From JAPKZH01 sp963715635 (GTDB lineage Bacteria; Acidobacteriota; Aminicenantia; Aminicenantales; UBA4085), in NCBI GenBank assembly GCA_963715635.1, contig OY970261.1, positions 2,914,001 through 2,978,000 of the forward strand: 64,000 nucleotides of DNA. The letters are read 5' to 3'. Below are positions 42,104-51,607 of the stretch, one piece after another. Within the stretch, counting starts at the first letter, position 1. The number at the start of each line of letters is the position of its first letter. The notes under the pieces are model-generated. The model was given only the letters and a program-made list of their open reading frames with translations. It made no database searches and was not told where the DNA came from. The position numbers and the translations under genes were made by a program.

Positions 42104-43873
42104 ATGAATTTAAAGAAATCCCTTGTCTCTCTTTCAGTCCTATTCGCCGTGATTTTATTCGTCGCGGCATCGGGCTCAAGCGGGCCGCCCCAGAACCAGC
42201 AACAAAAATGCCCCACGTGCGTGCCGCTGGATCTCTCTCAAGAAGCCTGCACGGTCATCATGGTCGGCAAGGACGCCTCGGTGGACGGCTCGGTCATGAC
42301 CACTCATACCTGCGATTGCGGCTTGTGCGACTGGACCTTCCGCTACATCCCGGCCGCCGACTATAAGCCGGAAGATAAGCGCAAAATCTACCACATCGAC
42401 CAGTTCGGGACCATTCCTCCCAGCACCGGGCTGAAGTGGGACAGAGTCAAAGACAATTTCGCCGGTCTCGAAATCCCCGAAGTTCCTCATACCTACGGAT
42501 ACATTCACGGCGCTTTCGGCTACATGAATGACCTACAGGTGTCCATCGGCGAGTCCACGATCGGCTGCCAGAAAAAAATGGAAAACCAGACGCCGACCCC
42601 CAAGTTCGACATCACCATGCTGACGCTCCTGGCCATGGAACGGGCTAAGACCGCCCGCGAAGCCATTAAAATCATGGGCGAGCTGGGAGAAAAATACGGC
42701 TACGGGTTTACCGACACGGGAGAAATGCTGGCCGTGGCCGACCCGAAAGAAGTCTGGCTGTTCGAGATCATGCCCGTCGGCCCGCTGTGGACGCCGCAGA
42801 GCGGAAAGCCCGGCGCCGTTTGGTGCGCCCAGAGGGTCCCGGACGATCACGTCAGCGTTTGCCCCAACGAATCGCGCATCGGCGAGATCGACCTGAACAA
42901 CAAAGATTATTTCATGGCCTCGCCCAATGTCATTTCCTTCGCCGTCGAGCAAAAGCTCTATGACTCCAAAAGCGGCAAGCCCTTCAACTGGAAGCGGGCC
43001 TACTCGCCGAATGAAGTGAGCGCCGCTGGTACCAACGGCAACCGCGTCCGCCTGTGGCGTTTTTTTAACCTCGTCGCCCCGTCCAAAAACTTAGGCCCTG
43101 AAACCCCGAACATGGACCTCCCCTTCTCGGTCAAAGCCGACAAGAAATATTCCGTCCACGACATCATGGAGATGACCCGCGACAAATGCGAAGGCACGGT
43201 CTTCGACCCGGCCCGGGGCCTTCAAGGCGGAGCCTTTGGCAACCCTAACTTCCTGCCCTATGGCTTCAAGCTCGAAGGCAAGCAATACAACACATCACGC
43301 ATCATCAGCGTCAACCGGGCCGAGTACGTCACAGTAACCCAGGCCCGCGGCTGGCTTCCCAACCCCATCGGCGGAATCGTCTGGCTGGCCTTCGGCGCCC
43401 AGGATACGTCCTGCTTCATGCCGTTCTACGCAGGCATCACCGAGATCCCGAGGTCCTTCGAGATCGGAGATCACTGGGAATTCAGCAGGGAATCAGCGCG
43501 CTGGGCTTTCGATTATGTCGATTTTCATACCCAGGTGGTCTATTCGCTGGGCATCCAGGACGTTCAGGAAGCCCAGAAGAAGTGGGAAAAATCGGCCGTG
43601 GACAGGACGCCCCAGATCGACAAAACCGCCTCCGAGATCTACGAGAAGGATCCGGCCCGGGCGAGGCAGTATCTGACCGACTATTGCATCAACAACGCCA
43701 ACCTGGTCATCAATGCCTGGTGGGAGTTGGGCAACCAGATGCTGGTCAAATACAACCATCTCTGGGTCTATGATGCCAAAACGAGAAAGCGCAATGCCCT
43801 GCCCTTCCCGGATTGGTACCTCAAAGCCCTGGTGGAATACAACAAGCTCAAGCCGCAGGAGGAGAAAAAATAA
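42104..43873 (+). CDS. C69-family dipeptidase, exported
   Basis: 589 residues with AGGAGG upstream. Signal peptide (LFAVILFVAASG), then EACTVIMVGKDASVDGSVMTTHTC with C49 as the N-terminal nucleophile of the PepD/C69 family. Further marks are RAKTAREAIKIMGELGEKYGYGFTDTGEMLAVADPKEVWLFE and GAVWCAQRVPDDHVSV. Two additional CxxC-type pairs near the N terminus (KCPTC, CDCGLC) are not general for the family and could bind a metal or form disulfides. It cleaves dipeptides outside the cytoplasm, completing the work of the M16 pair upstream. It is the intact paralogue of the frameshifted gene at 17001-18702. Confidence 0.92.
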   Translation: MNLKKSLVSLSVLFAVILFVAASGSSGPPQNQQQKCPTCVPLDLSQEACTVIMVGKDASVDGSVMTTHTCDCGLCDWTFRYIPAADYKPEDKRKIYHIDQFGTIPPSTGLKWDRVKDNFAGLEIPEVPHTYGYIHGAFGYMNDLQVSIGESTIGCQKKMENQTPTPKFDITMLTLLAMERAKTAREAIKIMGELGEKYGYGFTDTGEMLAVADPKEVWLFEIMPVGPLWTPQSGKPGAVWCAQRVPDDHVSVCPNESRIGEIDLNNKDYFMASPNVISFAVEQKLYDSKSGKPFNWKRAYSPNEVSAAGTNGNRVRLWRFFNLVAPSKNLGPETPNMDLPFSVKADKKYSVHDIMEMTRDKCEGTVFDPARGLQGGAFGNPNFLPYGFKLEGKQYNTSRIISVNRAEYVTVTQARGWLPNPIGGIVWLAFGAQDTSCFMPFYAGITEIPRSFEIGDHWEFSRESARWAFDYVDFHTQVVYSLGIQDVQEAQKKWEKSAVDRTPQIDKTASEIYEKDPARARQYLTDYCINNANLVINAWWELGNQMLVKYNHLWVYDAKTRKRNALPFPDWYLKALVEYNKLKPQEEKK

Positions 43874-43877
43874 GGGG

Positions 43878-44079
43878 CGGCGATGGTATTCTTAATGACC
43901 TTGTGCTGGAACACGCCGATGCCCGTCTCCTGATAGGCGAGCTCGGCCAGCCGGACTCGCTCGGCGAGGGCCGCCAGATAAATCGCCCGGACGACGGCGT
44001 CCGTTTCTTTTTGGTCAAAAGCCCGAAAGGCAGAAGCGGCCTGACATGCCCTATCCATTATCTCATCGGCTCGCAACAT
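43878..44079 (-). pseudogene. N-terminal remnant of an acylating aldehyde dehydrogenase (AdhE/EutE-like)
   Basis: From an ATG at 44079 with GAGGTG upstream come 67 residues, ADEIMDRACQAASAFRAF, DAVVRAIYLAALAERVRLAELAYQETGIGV and HKVIKNTIAA. These match the first 65 residues of AdhE and other CoA-acylating aldehyde dehydrogenases (for example the E-x-G-x-G and DKVIKN blocks). Similarity stops at about 43878, and the frame then runs antisense into the 3' end of the C69 gene. Some 400 or more residues, including the catalytic Cys, are missing. The 5' end and ribosome site are intact, so a deletion or rearrangement removed the rest. Confidence 0.8.
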
Positions 44080-44200
44080 GAAACACCTCTATTAATATAG
44101 ATTCTATAGATTATATAGACTTTGAGTCGCCCTGTCCACGCTTTGCTCCAGCACCGAAAATATCATTGTCTATGGATCCCCAAATGTTTATGATAGCAAA

Positions 44201-45475
44201 GTGAAAACGTTTTACAGCGACTCCATGAGCAAGAACGGAAAATTATTCGGCTGGTGGCGGGAGGCTGATTCCCGCTCGCGCAAGGCGTTAATCGCCGCTT
44301 CGCTGGGTTGGATGCTCGATTCCTTCGACATCATGATGTATGCCCTGGTCCTGGCCAAGCTGATGAAGGACCTGGGGATGAGCAAAGCCACGGCCGGACT
44401 CATGGGCTCGATCACCCTTCTGGCTTCGGCAGCAGGGGGGATGATCTTCGGAGTAATCGCCGACCGCTTCGGACGGACGCGCGCGCTACGGGGTAGCATC
44501 CTGATCTATTCGGTTTTTACGGCCGCCTGCGGATTCTCCCGGACCGTCCCTATGCTAGCCGTATTCAGGATTTGTCTCGGTTTGGGCATGGGCGGTGAAT
44601 GGGCCAGCGGCGCAGCGCTTGTTTCAGAAACATGGCCATCCGAACACCGGGGAAAAGCCCTCGGATTTATGCAGAGCTCTTGGGCGGTCGGCTACGCCGC
44701 GGCGGCGCTTATCACAGGACTCGTTTTGCCGCTATGGGGCTGGAGGGCGGTCTTTTTTATCGGTGTGCTGCCGGCGCTCTTGACCTTTTGGATCCAGAAA
44801 AACGTGGACGAGCCCAAGATCTGGCAGGAACAGAAAAGCTTAGCCCGAGCAACTGCGGAAGACTTGCCAAAAAAAAAGTCGATCATCCGGGGCCGGCTCC
44901 TGGGAATTACGGCTGCCGTGACAATCATGAATGCCTTCACTATGTTCGCCTGGTGGGGATTCAACCTTTGGATTCCGGGTTACCTATCGCTTGAGCAGAG
45001 CCAGGGCGGAATCGGGCTCAGTACCCGACAGATGTCGGCCTTGGTCATTTTCATGCAAATCGGCATGTGGCTGGGCTACATCACCTTCGGCTATATTAGC
45101 GATTCTCTCGGCCGCAAAAAAACCTATGTGTTTTTTCTGGTGGCGGCTTCGCTCCTCGTCTTTGTTTATTCTGGCGCCAAAGTTACTATAATTTTGTTCT
45201 TTTTGGGACCGTTCGTCGCCTTTTTTGGGACCGGCTATTTTTCGGGCTTCGGCGCCCTGACCGCAGAACTCTATCCAACCCGAATCCGGGCGACGGCTCA
45301 AGGCTTTACCTACAACATCGGGCGGATCGCTTCGGCCATCGCGCCGCTGGCCATCGGATCGCTGGCGCAACGACAAGGATTCAACGTGGCTTTTCTTCTG
45401 GCGTCAGGGGCATTTTTGCTGGCGGCCGTGATGTGGATCTGGATTCCGGAAACGCGCGGACGGGAATTGGAGTGA
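44201..45475 (+). CDS. MFS transporter (sialate/aromatic-acid type)
   Basis: 424 residues from a GTG at 44201; an ATG at 44225 is an equally possible start because neither has a good ribosome site. Twelve helices. SLGWMLDSFDIMMYALVLAKLM is the TM1 motif with the D-x-x-D of the NanT/PcaK group. GVIADRFGRTRAL is the loop 2-3 MFS signature, GGEWASGAALVSETWPSEHRGKALGFMQSSWAVGY covers TM4-5, and GYISDSLGRKKTY is the second-half repeat of the signature. A proton symporter for an organic acid, substrate not decided by sequence. Confidence 0.9.
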   Translation: MKTFYSDSMSKNGKLFGWWREADSRSRKALIAASLGWMLDSFDIMMYALVLAKLMKDLGMSKATAGLMGSITLLASAAGGMIFGVIADRFGRTRALRGSILIYSVFTAACGFSRTVPMLAVFRICLGLGMGGEWASGAALVSETWPSEHRGKALGFMQSSWAVGYAAAALITGLVLPLWGWRAVFFIGVLPALLTFWIQKNVDEPKIWQEQKSLARATAEDLPKKKSIIRGRLLGITAAVTIMNAFTMFAWWGFNLWIPGYLSLEQSQGGIGLSTRQMSALVIFMQIGMWLGYITFGYISDSLGRKKTYVFFLVAASLLVFVYSGAKVTIILFFLGPFVAFFGTGYFSGFGALTAELYPTRIRATAQGFTYNIGRIASAIAPLAIGSLAQRQGFNVAFLLASGAFLLAAVMWIWIPETRGRELE

Positions 45476-45481
45476 GAGGGA

Positions 45482-45546
45482 GGGGTCAAACCTACTCATT
45501 ACGCAACTTCCCCTGATAATTATGCGTAATGAGTAGGTTTGACCCC
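45482..45546. repeat. Palindromic repeat, copy 1
   Basis: Two perfect 24-nt arms, 45482-45505 and 45523-45546; the left begins GGGGTCAAACCTACTCATTA. The 17-nt loop is ACTTCCCCTGATAATTA. Same family as 51608-51672 and 54561-54626; the loop of copy 2 is the exact reverse complement, so copy 2 lies in opposite orientation. It could act as a bidirectional terminator-like hairpin behind the MFS gene, but its dispersed nature points to a REP-type mobile palindrome. Confidence 0.95.
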
Positions 45547-45553
45547 GGATCAT

Positions 45554-45739
45554 TCAGGGCGGATCAGCCCTCGAAGCAGCGGTCGCCGCATCCCCAAAAA
45601 CGGAAGATTCTTCGCAAATGAGGCTTTCATCGTCTTGGCTAGCCGACCAGGCGGCCTTTCGCCAGCGAAGGTTGTATTCGTCGGGAGCATATTTCGGCAG
45701 TTGCCATTCGGGCATGATTATAGTCGGACCGCCCTGCAT
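45554..45739 (-). pseudogene. Degenerate duplicate of the 3' end of the gene at 51690-51971
   Basis: About 75 bp beyond palindrome copy 1 (near 45553-45610) match the tail of the small gene beyond palindrome copy 2. There the protein ends SSLFWGCGDRCFEG; here one T is missing in the T-run, so the frame becomes SSVFGDAATAAS and runs on. An ATG-started frame of 61 codons (45739-45554) covers it, but its N-terminal part is unlike the other gene. I regard it as a duplicated fragment rather than a working gene. The remaining region up to 46016 shows no recognisable gene. Confidence 0.55.
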
Positions 45740-46016
45740 GGCCCAGGAGTTTTTTGAGGCGGAATGGAGCCTCGCCCAACTATTCCTTTTTCCGCGCGTC
45801 CTGGCCGACGAGGTTGACCAGCTCGAGCCGGTTCCGGACACCGAATTCGGGTAAACCCGCACGCCCTTTGACATCAATCTTCGGCCGGCTCTATAATCAT
45901 TCCGCAACGACGGCATCGTGAATCTTTGGGAAGTAACGAACGCCGGCTCAGCGGGAGAGACGACGCACCGCCCAAGAACGTTTTCATTTCCCGGGACTCG
46001 CATGGAGGAAAAAATC
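45740..46016. other. Intergenic stretch before the M6-like peptidase
   Basis: Together with the palindrome and the degenerate tail this makes a 541-bp gap between the MFS gene and the M6-like gene. It contains open frames on both strands without ribosome sites or family resemblance. The promoter for the peptidase gene should be here; I see no clear -35/-10 pair. Confidence 0.4.
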
Positions 46017-48092
46017 ATGGCCGAACAAAAAACATCCCTGAATCCGTCATCTTGCTCCAGATTTCTTGCCCGAAAAAATCGGCTCCTATCGATCCTTGGC
46101 TTCACGAGTATCTGCTTCGTTCTCTTGATCTCGATGGCCGGCAATCCGGGACAGAGTCGAAGCGCATCCCTAGCGCCCCTCGACCCCCAAAAGGTCCAGG
46201 ACCAGGACGTCATGACCTGGGATGATTATCGTCCTATCCCGGGCCGCAATTGGGCGGACCCGTCCCTCAAGCCGGAACGTGGATTTCGTCTCGCGGTCGT
46301 CGCCATCGATTTTCCGGATCAGCCCTTCGTGATCAGCCTCCCCAAGGGATCGGACCCCTTTGGAAACCCGCAGATCGATCCAGTCGCCCGCGAAAAAGTC
46401 TCCCATTTCTATGCCGACTTCTTCATGAAGCCGAGCGCGGTCAATCACGGCCAGACCATCAACGGCTATTGGATGGAGCAGTCCCGAGGAAAGTTCGGCA
46501 TCACCGAGGTCGACGTTTTCGGTCCATACCGGATGCCGAAACCAATTTGGGCGTATGGCCTCAACGAGTATGGCCAAAATGATTCAACCCCGGACGGCAG
46601 CAAAGCGGACGGACGCATGGAACAAGATTGCGACGCCGTCTGGACGGCCGCCATCGGGAAGGACGTTCGCAAAAACTACGACGCCATCCTGCGCCTATAC
46701 GCGAGCTACGATGAGACGGGCGTCTGGCAAGAGTTCGGCGAGATGAAATTCAACACTAAGGACGATATTCCGCGGGAATGGGGCAACCCCAATCCGGACA
46801 AGCCCCGCTGGATCATCACCCGGTACGTGGAATGGACGAGTTGGCTGGCAGGTTCTCAGCAATGGGGATTGTCCTCCATGCGCCAGGGCGAAAACTCCGG
46901 CACCATCACCCATGAGCTCGGTCATTTCGCGTTCCGCCTGCCCGACCTCAACAACAATCCTTATGTGCAGCCTTACCGGAGGGTCGCCGCCGGCACTTGG
47001 GACATGATGGATCGAGGCTGCTTCAACGGACCGGGGGGACCCCACAAACGCTGGGTGGTACCGCCGACTCAAGGCGCGGCAATGCCTGCGGGACTGATGG
47101 TGCGAAACCGTCTGGAAAACGGGTTCATTTCCGAATCCCAGCTCCTGCGGCTGAACAGAGACGGCCTGGCCAAATCAGGGTTGGCGGTGGCCCAAGTCAC
47201 GGCCCGAGCGGTGGATCCCCTTCCTGGTACTTTCGCCGGTATCCTCGTCAGGCTTGACGGCCCTGAGCCCGGCGACCGAACCCCGCCCGACGATCCGGCC
47301 ACGAATCCCCTCTCACCGGGAATCCCGAACTACAATTCCTACACCCTGGAAGTGGTCCAACGGATCGGCTACGATTCGTTCACCCCCGATAACGGGGTCC
47401 TTATCGCTGAGAACAAAGACAGCCTGCGAGGCCGGAACGGCGGCCCCAACGCCTTCAACAGCTACATCTGGGTCATCGACGCCCACCCCGAAGACATCAA
47501 CGTGGTGGACTACGTCAAGCCCAACGGCCAAAAGGTGATGCGGACGATCGCCGACTACCGGCAGCTCAATGACGCACTCTTCCACGCCGGGCTCGACTCG
47601 GGCAGCCAATACGAATGGGAAGACAAGCCAAACCGGCTGCATTTCTACATAATCGACACCCGCAAGGACGAGAAAGGAATCCTCTCCTACACGCTGGCTG
47701 TCCGGTCCCTAGACGGCTCGGGTCCGCAGAAGAGGGACGCGACGCTGGAACCGATGACCTCCCTGAAGGTCGGAGGGCCCAATACTCCAGTCACCTTCAC
47801 CCTGAAAAATACCGGCACGGCCGCGGAGACGGATCCAGCAGCGCATCCGGCCGACGCCAATGCCTATCTGAAATCCGATGTTTACAGGCTTTCCGTATCC
47901 GTGGAGGGGAAAGGGTGGAAAGCCCGACTCCTCAACGGCCTGGCCGCCGTTGAGTTCGACGGGTCTCGACAAGTAGCGGTTTATGTGTCTCAGGAGGCCG
48001 GAAGCTCCCCATCGGCTAAGGTAACTCTCCGGGCATCGTCCGAGAGCGATCCGTCCAAGATCGCGACGGCCGGCGTGTCTGTTTCCAAGTAG
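46017..48092 (+). CDS. M6-like secreted metallopeptidase
   Basis: 691 residues from the ATG at 46017, chosen for GGAGG eight bases upstream. A long positively charged N terminus precedes the membrane/signal segment (LLSILGFTSICFVLLISMAG). The catalytic domain has RLAVVAIDFPDQPFV, SHFYADFFMKPSAVNHGQTINGYWMEQSRGKF and GTITHELGHFAFRLPDL with HELGH at 299-303, and RRVAAGTWDMMDRGCFNGPGGPHKRW; the last segment carries the Met-turn (WDMMD) of metzincin-like M6 enzymes. The C-terminal 150 residues form beta domains including an Ig-like segment (VTFTLKNTGTAAETDP). Probably a secreted or surface protease related to immune inhibitor A. Confidence 0.8.
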   Translation: MAEQKTSLNPSSCSRFLARKNRLLSILGFTSICFVLLISMAGNPGQSRSASLAPLDPQKVQDQDVMTWDDYRPIPGRNWADPSLKPERGFRLAVVAIDFPDQPFVISLPKGSDPFGNPQIDPVAREKVSHFYADFFMKPSAVNHGQTINGYWMEQSRGKFGITEVDVFGPYRMPKPIWAYGLNEYGQNDSTPDGSKADGRMEQDCDAVWTAAIGKDVRKNYDAILRLYASYDETGVWQEFGEMKFNTKDDIPREWGNPNPDKPRWIITRYVEWTSWLAGSQQWGLSSMRQGENSGTITHELGHFAFRLPDLNNNPYVQPYRRVAAGTWDMMDRGCFNGPGGPHKRWVVPPTQGAAMPAGLMVRNRLENGFISESQLLRLNRDGLAKSGLAVAQVTARAVDPLPGTFAGILVRLDGPEPGDRTPPDDPATNPLSPGIPNYNSYTLEVVQRIGYDSFTPDNGVLIAENKDSLRGRNGGPNAFNSYIWVIDAHPEDINVVDYVKPNGQKVMRTIADYRQLNDALFHAGLDSGSQYEWEDKPNRLHFYIIDTRKDEKGILSYTLAVRSLDGSGPQKRDATLEPMTSLKVGGPNTPVTFTLKNTGTAAETDPAAHPADANAYLKSDVYRLSVSVEGKGWKARLLNGLAAVEFDGSRQVAVYVSQEAGSSPSAKVTLRASSESDPSKIATAGVSVSK

Positions 48093-48195
48093 TTTTGCTT
48101 TTCCGTCTAGTTTCGGAATTGTCGATTCCGAATTGACTCAAAGATACTTATTCCTAGCTTAGTTCAAAGCTTTTTCAATTTTTTTCTTTTTTTAC

Positions 48196-48248
48196 TTGAC
48201 AGATGACTACATTTGTAATATGTTATCAACACGACTACTGATGTAATC
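48196..48248 (+). promoter_or_regulatory. Promoter and two BlaI-type operators
   Basis: TTGACA (48196-48201), 17 bp, TATGTT (48219-48224). Between them lies GACTACATTTGTAATA (48205-48220), with the ACA-TTTG-TAAT dyad seen in BlaI/MecI operators (TACA/TGTA core). A second, related copy GACTACTGATGTAATC is at 48233-48248, 28 bp downstream and just before the ribosome site. Repression by the BlaI-like protein encoded next is the obvious reading. Confidence 0.75.
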
Positions 48249-48261
48249 GAGGAGAAACGCA

Positions 48262-48642
48262 ATGAAAAAAGAATTGCCCAAGATCGCCGACTCGGAGTGG
48301 CGGGTGATGCAGGTCCTATGGGAGCGCGGTCCTCAGACTGCCAATGACGTGGTCAATGCTCTGTCAAGTGGGGTCAAGTGGAAGCCCAGAACGATCAAGA
48401 CGTTAATAAGCCGGCTGGTGAAGAAAGGCGCAATCAAAGTCACTGATGAGGGCTATCGGTATCGATATTCGGCTGCTGTGGATGAGTCCGCCTGTATCCG
48501 GTCTGAGACCAAAACGTTCGTTCGGCGCGTCTACAAAGGAGCGATGACGCCTGTCCTCGCTGCTTTCCTCGAGGATGCCGACCTATCGGCCCAAGAGATC
48601 GACGAACTTCAGGAAATCCTCGACCAGAAAAGAGGGGGATGA
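48262..48642 (+). CDS. BlaI/MecI-family transcriptional repressor
   Basis: 126 residues. The winged helix LPKIADSEWRVMQVLWERGPQTANDVVNAL...WKPRTIKTLISRLVKKGAIKV is typical, including the W-K-x-x-T-I-x-T-L-I-x-R-L recognition helix. The C-terminal dimerisation helices follow (PVLAAFLEDADLSAQEIDELQEIL). In BlaI the repressor is cleaved when the paired sensor is activated. Operators lie in its own promoter. It overlaps the M56 gene by ATGA, so the two are translationally coupled. Confidence 0.93.
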   Translation: MKKELPKIADSEWRVMQVLWERGPQTANDVVNALSSGVKWKPRTIKTLISRLVKKGAIKVTDEGYRYRYSAAVDESACIRSETKTFVRRVYKGAMTPVLAAFLEDADLSAQEIDELQEILDQKRGG

Positions 48643-51593
48643 AAATGGAAGCACCACTGACTTCTATTCAACCATTTTTTGATTGGCTCCTGCAGACGAC
48701 CCTGATTGGCAGTGTCGTCATCGGTCTGATTTTGGCCGCCCAGAAGGTGCTGGGCGGCAAGCTGGGCCCTCGTTGGTGCCATACGCTTTGGCTGGTGTTA
48801 TTGATACGACTGGTGCTGCCCGGGGCATTTCCGGGTCAAATCAATCTCCTCAACCTAGTCCCTTCGTGGGATCGGCAGGCGCAACAACAGCAGCCATCTG
48901 ACACGGCTGAACAGCTCGAGGTCTCTCGAAAAGCTCAGATTTCCGATACTCCCGCAGCCATACAAGCTCAGAGACCGGAGTCCAACGTCGGAAATCAGAT
49001 GCCAATAACTCCAAAACCAGGAACGCTCGCCAATATCCAAAACAAATCCAAGCCTACGTCGGCTGACCTCCGTCAAGTCCTGCTTCTTCTCTGGCTGGCA
49101 GGCGCAATGATGATCGGGGGCTATCTTATCTGGAGCAACTTTTTCCTGTGGCGGATTGTCAAGCGGGAGCGTCCGCTGCTCAACCAGAAGACCTTGGAAC
49201 TCTTTGAAGAGTGTAAAGAGCGGATGGGCGTCCAAACGCTCGTTGGCCTTATCCCGAGCGCCCGAATCAAGAGCCCGGCTCTCTTCGGCTTTATCCGCCC
49301 CCGTCTCCTCCTACCGTTGGAGATGCTGGGGGAAGCCAGCCGAGAAGAGATGCAGTATATTTTTCTTCATGAGTTGGCCCATCTTAAACACCGTGACATA
49401 TACCTGGGGTGGCTGACCAGTCTCTTGCAGATCCTGCACTGGTTCAATCCACTGGTCTGGTTCGCCTTCCACCGCATGCGGGCCGACCGGGAGCTTTCCT
49501 GTGATGCTTTCGTGCTAGCACGTACGGGAAACGAGAAATCACAGGAATACGGACGAGCCATCGTCGGGCTCCTGCGTCGTTTCTCCCGCTCTCGGCCCCT
49601 GCCGGCCTTGGCGGGAATCTTGGAGAACAGGTCACAATTAAAAAGGAGAATCACCATGATCGCCCAATTCAAAAAGGGTTCCTATCAATGGTCACCTCTG
49701 TCCGTTATTATGATTCTTGCATTAGGCTTCGTGTCACTCTCTTTCACTGTCTGGAGCGAGAATCAAAACACCTTTTTGTCAAAGTCTGAGCCGAGCATCT
49801 CGCTTCGCAGGGTCGAAACAGGCCCCATGTCGGACTTCTCGGGCCCGCCCTCCCTGGACGGACGGTACATCTGTGACTTCCAGACAACGTCGGATGTTCA
49901 GACAGCGGAGATGGTCATTCGCGATCTGGCCACGGGCGAGATTCGACCGCTGACGAAAGTGAATCGAACGGGGATGTGGTACCCGGTCATATCTCCCGAG
50001 AGCACGCACGTCGCCTACATGAACCAGTCCTACACTTCGTCGGAGACCGAGCTTCAGCTGATCAAAATGGATGGCACGGGGCACCGAGCTCTCCATCGCT
50101 TTACGGGAGGCGAAGAGTTTGTCATCCGTGCGTGGACGCCGGATGGCAAACAGATTCTGGGATCCCTGGAGAAAGAGGGCGAAAATCCCCGGTTGGTCGC
50201 CTTCGCTATCGAAGACGGTTCCATGCAGGTGATCCACACTTTCGTAACAGATAAGCCTGCCTGGAACAGTGAGATGGCGATTTCCGCGGACGGCCGCTAC
50301 CTCGCCTTCGAGCGGCCGCAGGAGAAAGATTCTGGGGACAGGGATATTTACATCCTGGACATCAAAAAGCAACAAACGGAATGTGTGGTTCAGCACGCCG
50401 CCAATGATCGATTACTGGGCTGGACACCTGACGATAAATACATCTTTTTTGCCAGTGGCCGAAAGGAGGGATATCCCGGCGGCCTCTCCATCTCGAATAC
50501 CTGGGATGCCTACATTTTGCCTATGGCCGAAGGTGTGCGGCAGGGGGCGCCTGAACTGGTCAAGCGCGACATTCCCGCCAAGATCAGACCGAAAGGATTC
50601 ACCCGGGATGGGGTCTTTTATTACGCTGTCGAGTTCAGCACCATGGAGATCGCTGTCGCTGAAGTGGATGTGCAGACCGGCAAGCAGTTGAAGAAATCCC
50701 AGACGGTGGGTCAGACAGGAACCAACGTCGCGCCTGCCTGGTCGCCCGACGGCCGCTACCTGGCGTATGGCATCCAAAAGCCCGATAAACCCCAGACCAT
50801 CCGTATCCGGAATATGGAAACTGGTCAGGAAAGGGCCATCGATCCGAATCTACCACATTTCTTCTCTCTGCGGTGGTCACCTGACGGCAAGTTTTTTCTT
50901 TTGTCGAATTTCGTCCGAAATAAACCGCAGGCTGTCTCCAGGATCAATGCCAGCACGGGTGAACGCGTGGACCTCGTTCAGAGTGAGTCTGCCATGTTGG
51001 GCGTTGCTCAACTTACTCGGGATGGCAGGACTTTGTTCTACGTTCTTCACCATCCTGACTCGAAAAAATCGAGCCTCATGACCAGAGATATGGAGTCAAG
51101 CCTGGAAAAAAAGTTGTTTAGCATGGAAAATGCCAGCAACGCCCAGAGTCTAAACTTTGCCCTATCGCCTGATGGCCGGCAGCTGGCCCTGGCGACCTGG
51201 GAAATAAAGTTCTCCCCGATGACATTTATTCACCGTATCTTGACCATGCCGGCCGAAGGCGGCGAGCCCAGGGAATTGCTCAAAAACGGAGAGCTCAGAC
51301 AGTATCCCCTGATTGCATGGACACCTGATGGACAGTCTCTGCTCTTCACCAATTCCGTGAATGCGGGAACTAACGCCGTTTGGTTTATTCCGGCGGGCGG
51401 CGGGCAGGCCCGCGAGCTCTGCCGACCTCAAACCATGACGTATGGCCTCTTGTGGAGCACGCTGGATGTCCACCCCGACGGACGGCGTATCGCCTTCGAC
51501 TGTTTCGAGTATCGTCACGAAGTGTGGGCAATGGAGAACTTCCTTCCCGCGGCTGCCGCTTCAAAGGACAAAATTGAGCGCGCAGTTCGTTAG
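48639..51593 (+). CDS. BlaR1-type M56 metallopeptidase with a C-terminal beta-propeller sensor
   Basis: 984 residues. The N-terminal 375 residues are the BlaR1/MecR1 membrane peptidase: helices at about 15-35, 47-62 and 147-167, cytoplasmic zinc motif FLHELAHLKHRD with HELAH at 244-248, then a fourth helix (SVIMILALGFVSLSFTVW). The C-terminal 600 residues, outside the membrane, are not a penicillin-binding domain. They are a series of TolB/PD40-type propeller blades (AWTPDGKQILGS, AISADGRYLAFE, AWSPDGRYLAYG, RWSPDGKFFLLS, AWTPDGQSLLFT). The likely scheme is that binding of an unknown ligand to the propeller activates the peptidase, which inactivates the BlaI-like repressor. No SxxK or KTG motif of beta-lactam sensors is present. 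Confidence 0.88.
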   Translation: MKMEAPLTSIQPFFDWLLQTTLIGSVVIGLILAAQKVLGGKLGPRWCHTLWLVLLIRLVLPGAFPGQINLLNLVPSWDRQAQQQQPSDTAEQLEVSRKAQISDTPAAIQAQRPESNVGNQMPITPKPGTLANIQNKSKPTSADLRQVLLLLWLAGAMMIGGYLIWSNFFLWRIVKRERPLLNQKTLELFEECKERMGVQTLVGLIPSARIKSPALFGFIRPRLLLPLEMLGEASREEMQYIFLHELAHLKHRDIYLGWLTSLLQILHWFNPLVWFAFHRMRADRELSCDAFVLARTGNEKSQEYGRAIVGLLRRFSRSRPLPALAGILENRSQLKRRITMIAQFKKGSYQWSPLSVIMILALGFVSLSFTVWSENQNTFLSKSEPSISLRRVETGPMSDFSGPPSLDGRYICDFQTTSDVQTAEMVIRDLATGEIRPLTKVNRTGMWYPVISPESTHVAYMNQSYTSSETELQLIKMDGTGHRALHRFTGGEEFVIRAWTPDGKQILGSLEKEGENPRLVAFAIEDGSMQVIHTFVTDKPAWNSEMAISADGRYLAFERPQEKDSGDRDIYILDIKKQQTECVVQHAANDRLLGWTPDDKYIFFASGRKEGYPGGLSISNTWDAYILPMAEGVRQGAPELVKRDIPAKIRPKGFTRDGVFYYAVEFSTMEIAVAEVDVQTGKQLKKSQTVGQTGTNVAPAWSPDGRYLAYGIQKPDKPQTIRIRNMETGQERAIDPNLPHFFSLRWSPDGKFFLLSNFVRNKPQAVSRINASTGERVDLVQSESAMLGVAQLTRDGRTLFYVLHHPDSKKSSLMTRDMESSLEKKLFSMENASNAQSLNFALSPDGRQLALATWEIKFSPMTFIHRILTMPAEGGEPRELLKNGELRQYPLIAWTPDGQSLLFTNSVNAGTNAVWFIPAGGGQARELCRPQTMTYGLLWSTLDVHPDGRRIAFDCFEYRHEVWAMENFLPAAAASKDKIERAVR

Positions 51594-51607
51594 ATTAGTG
51601 AGAGGGA

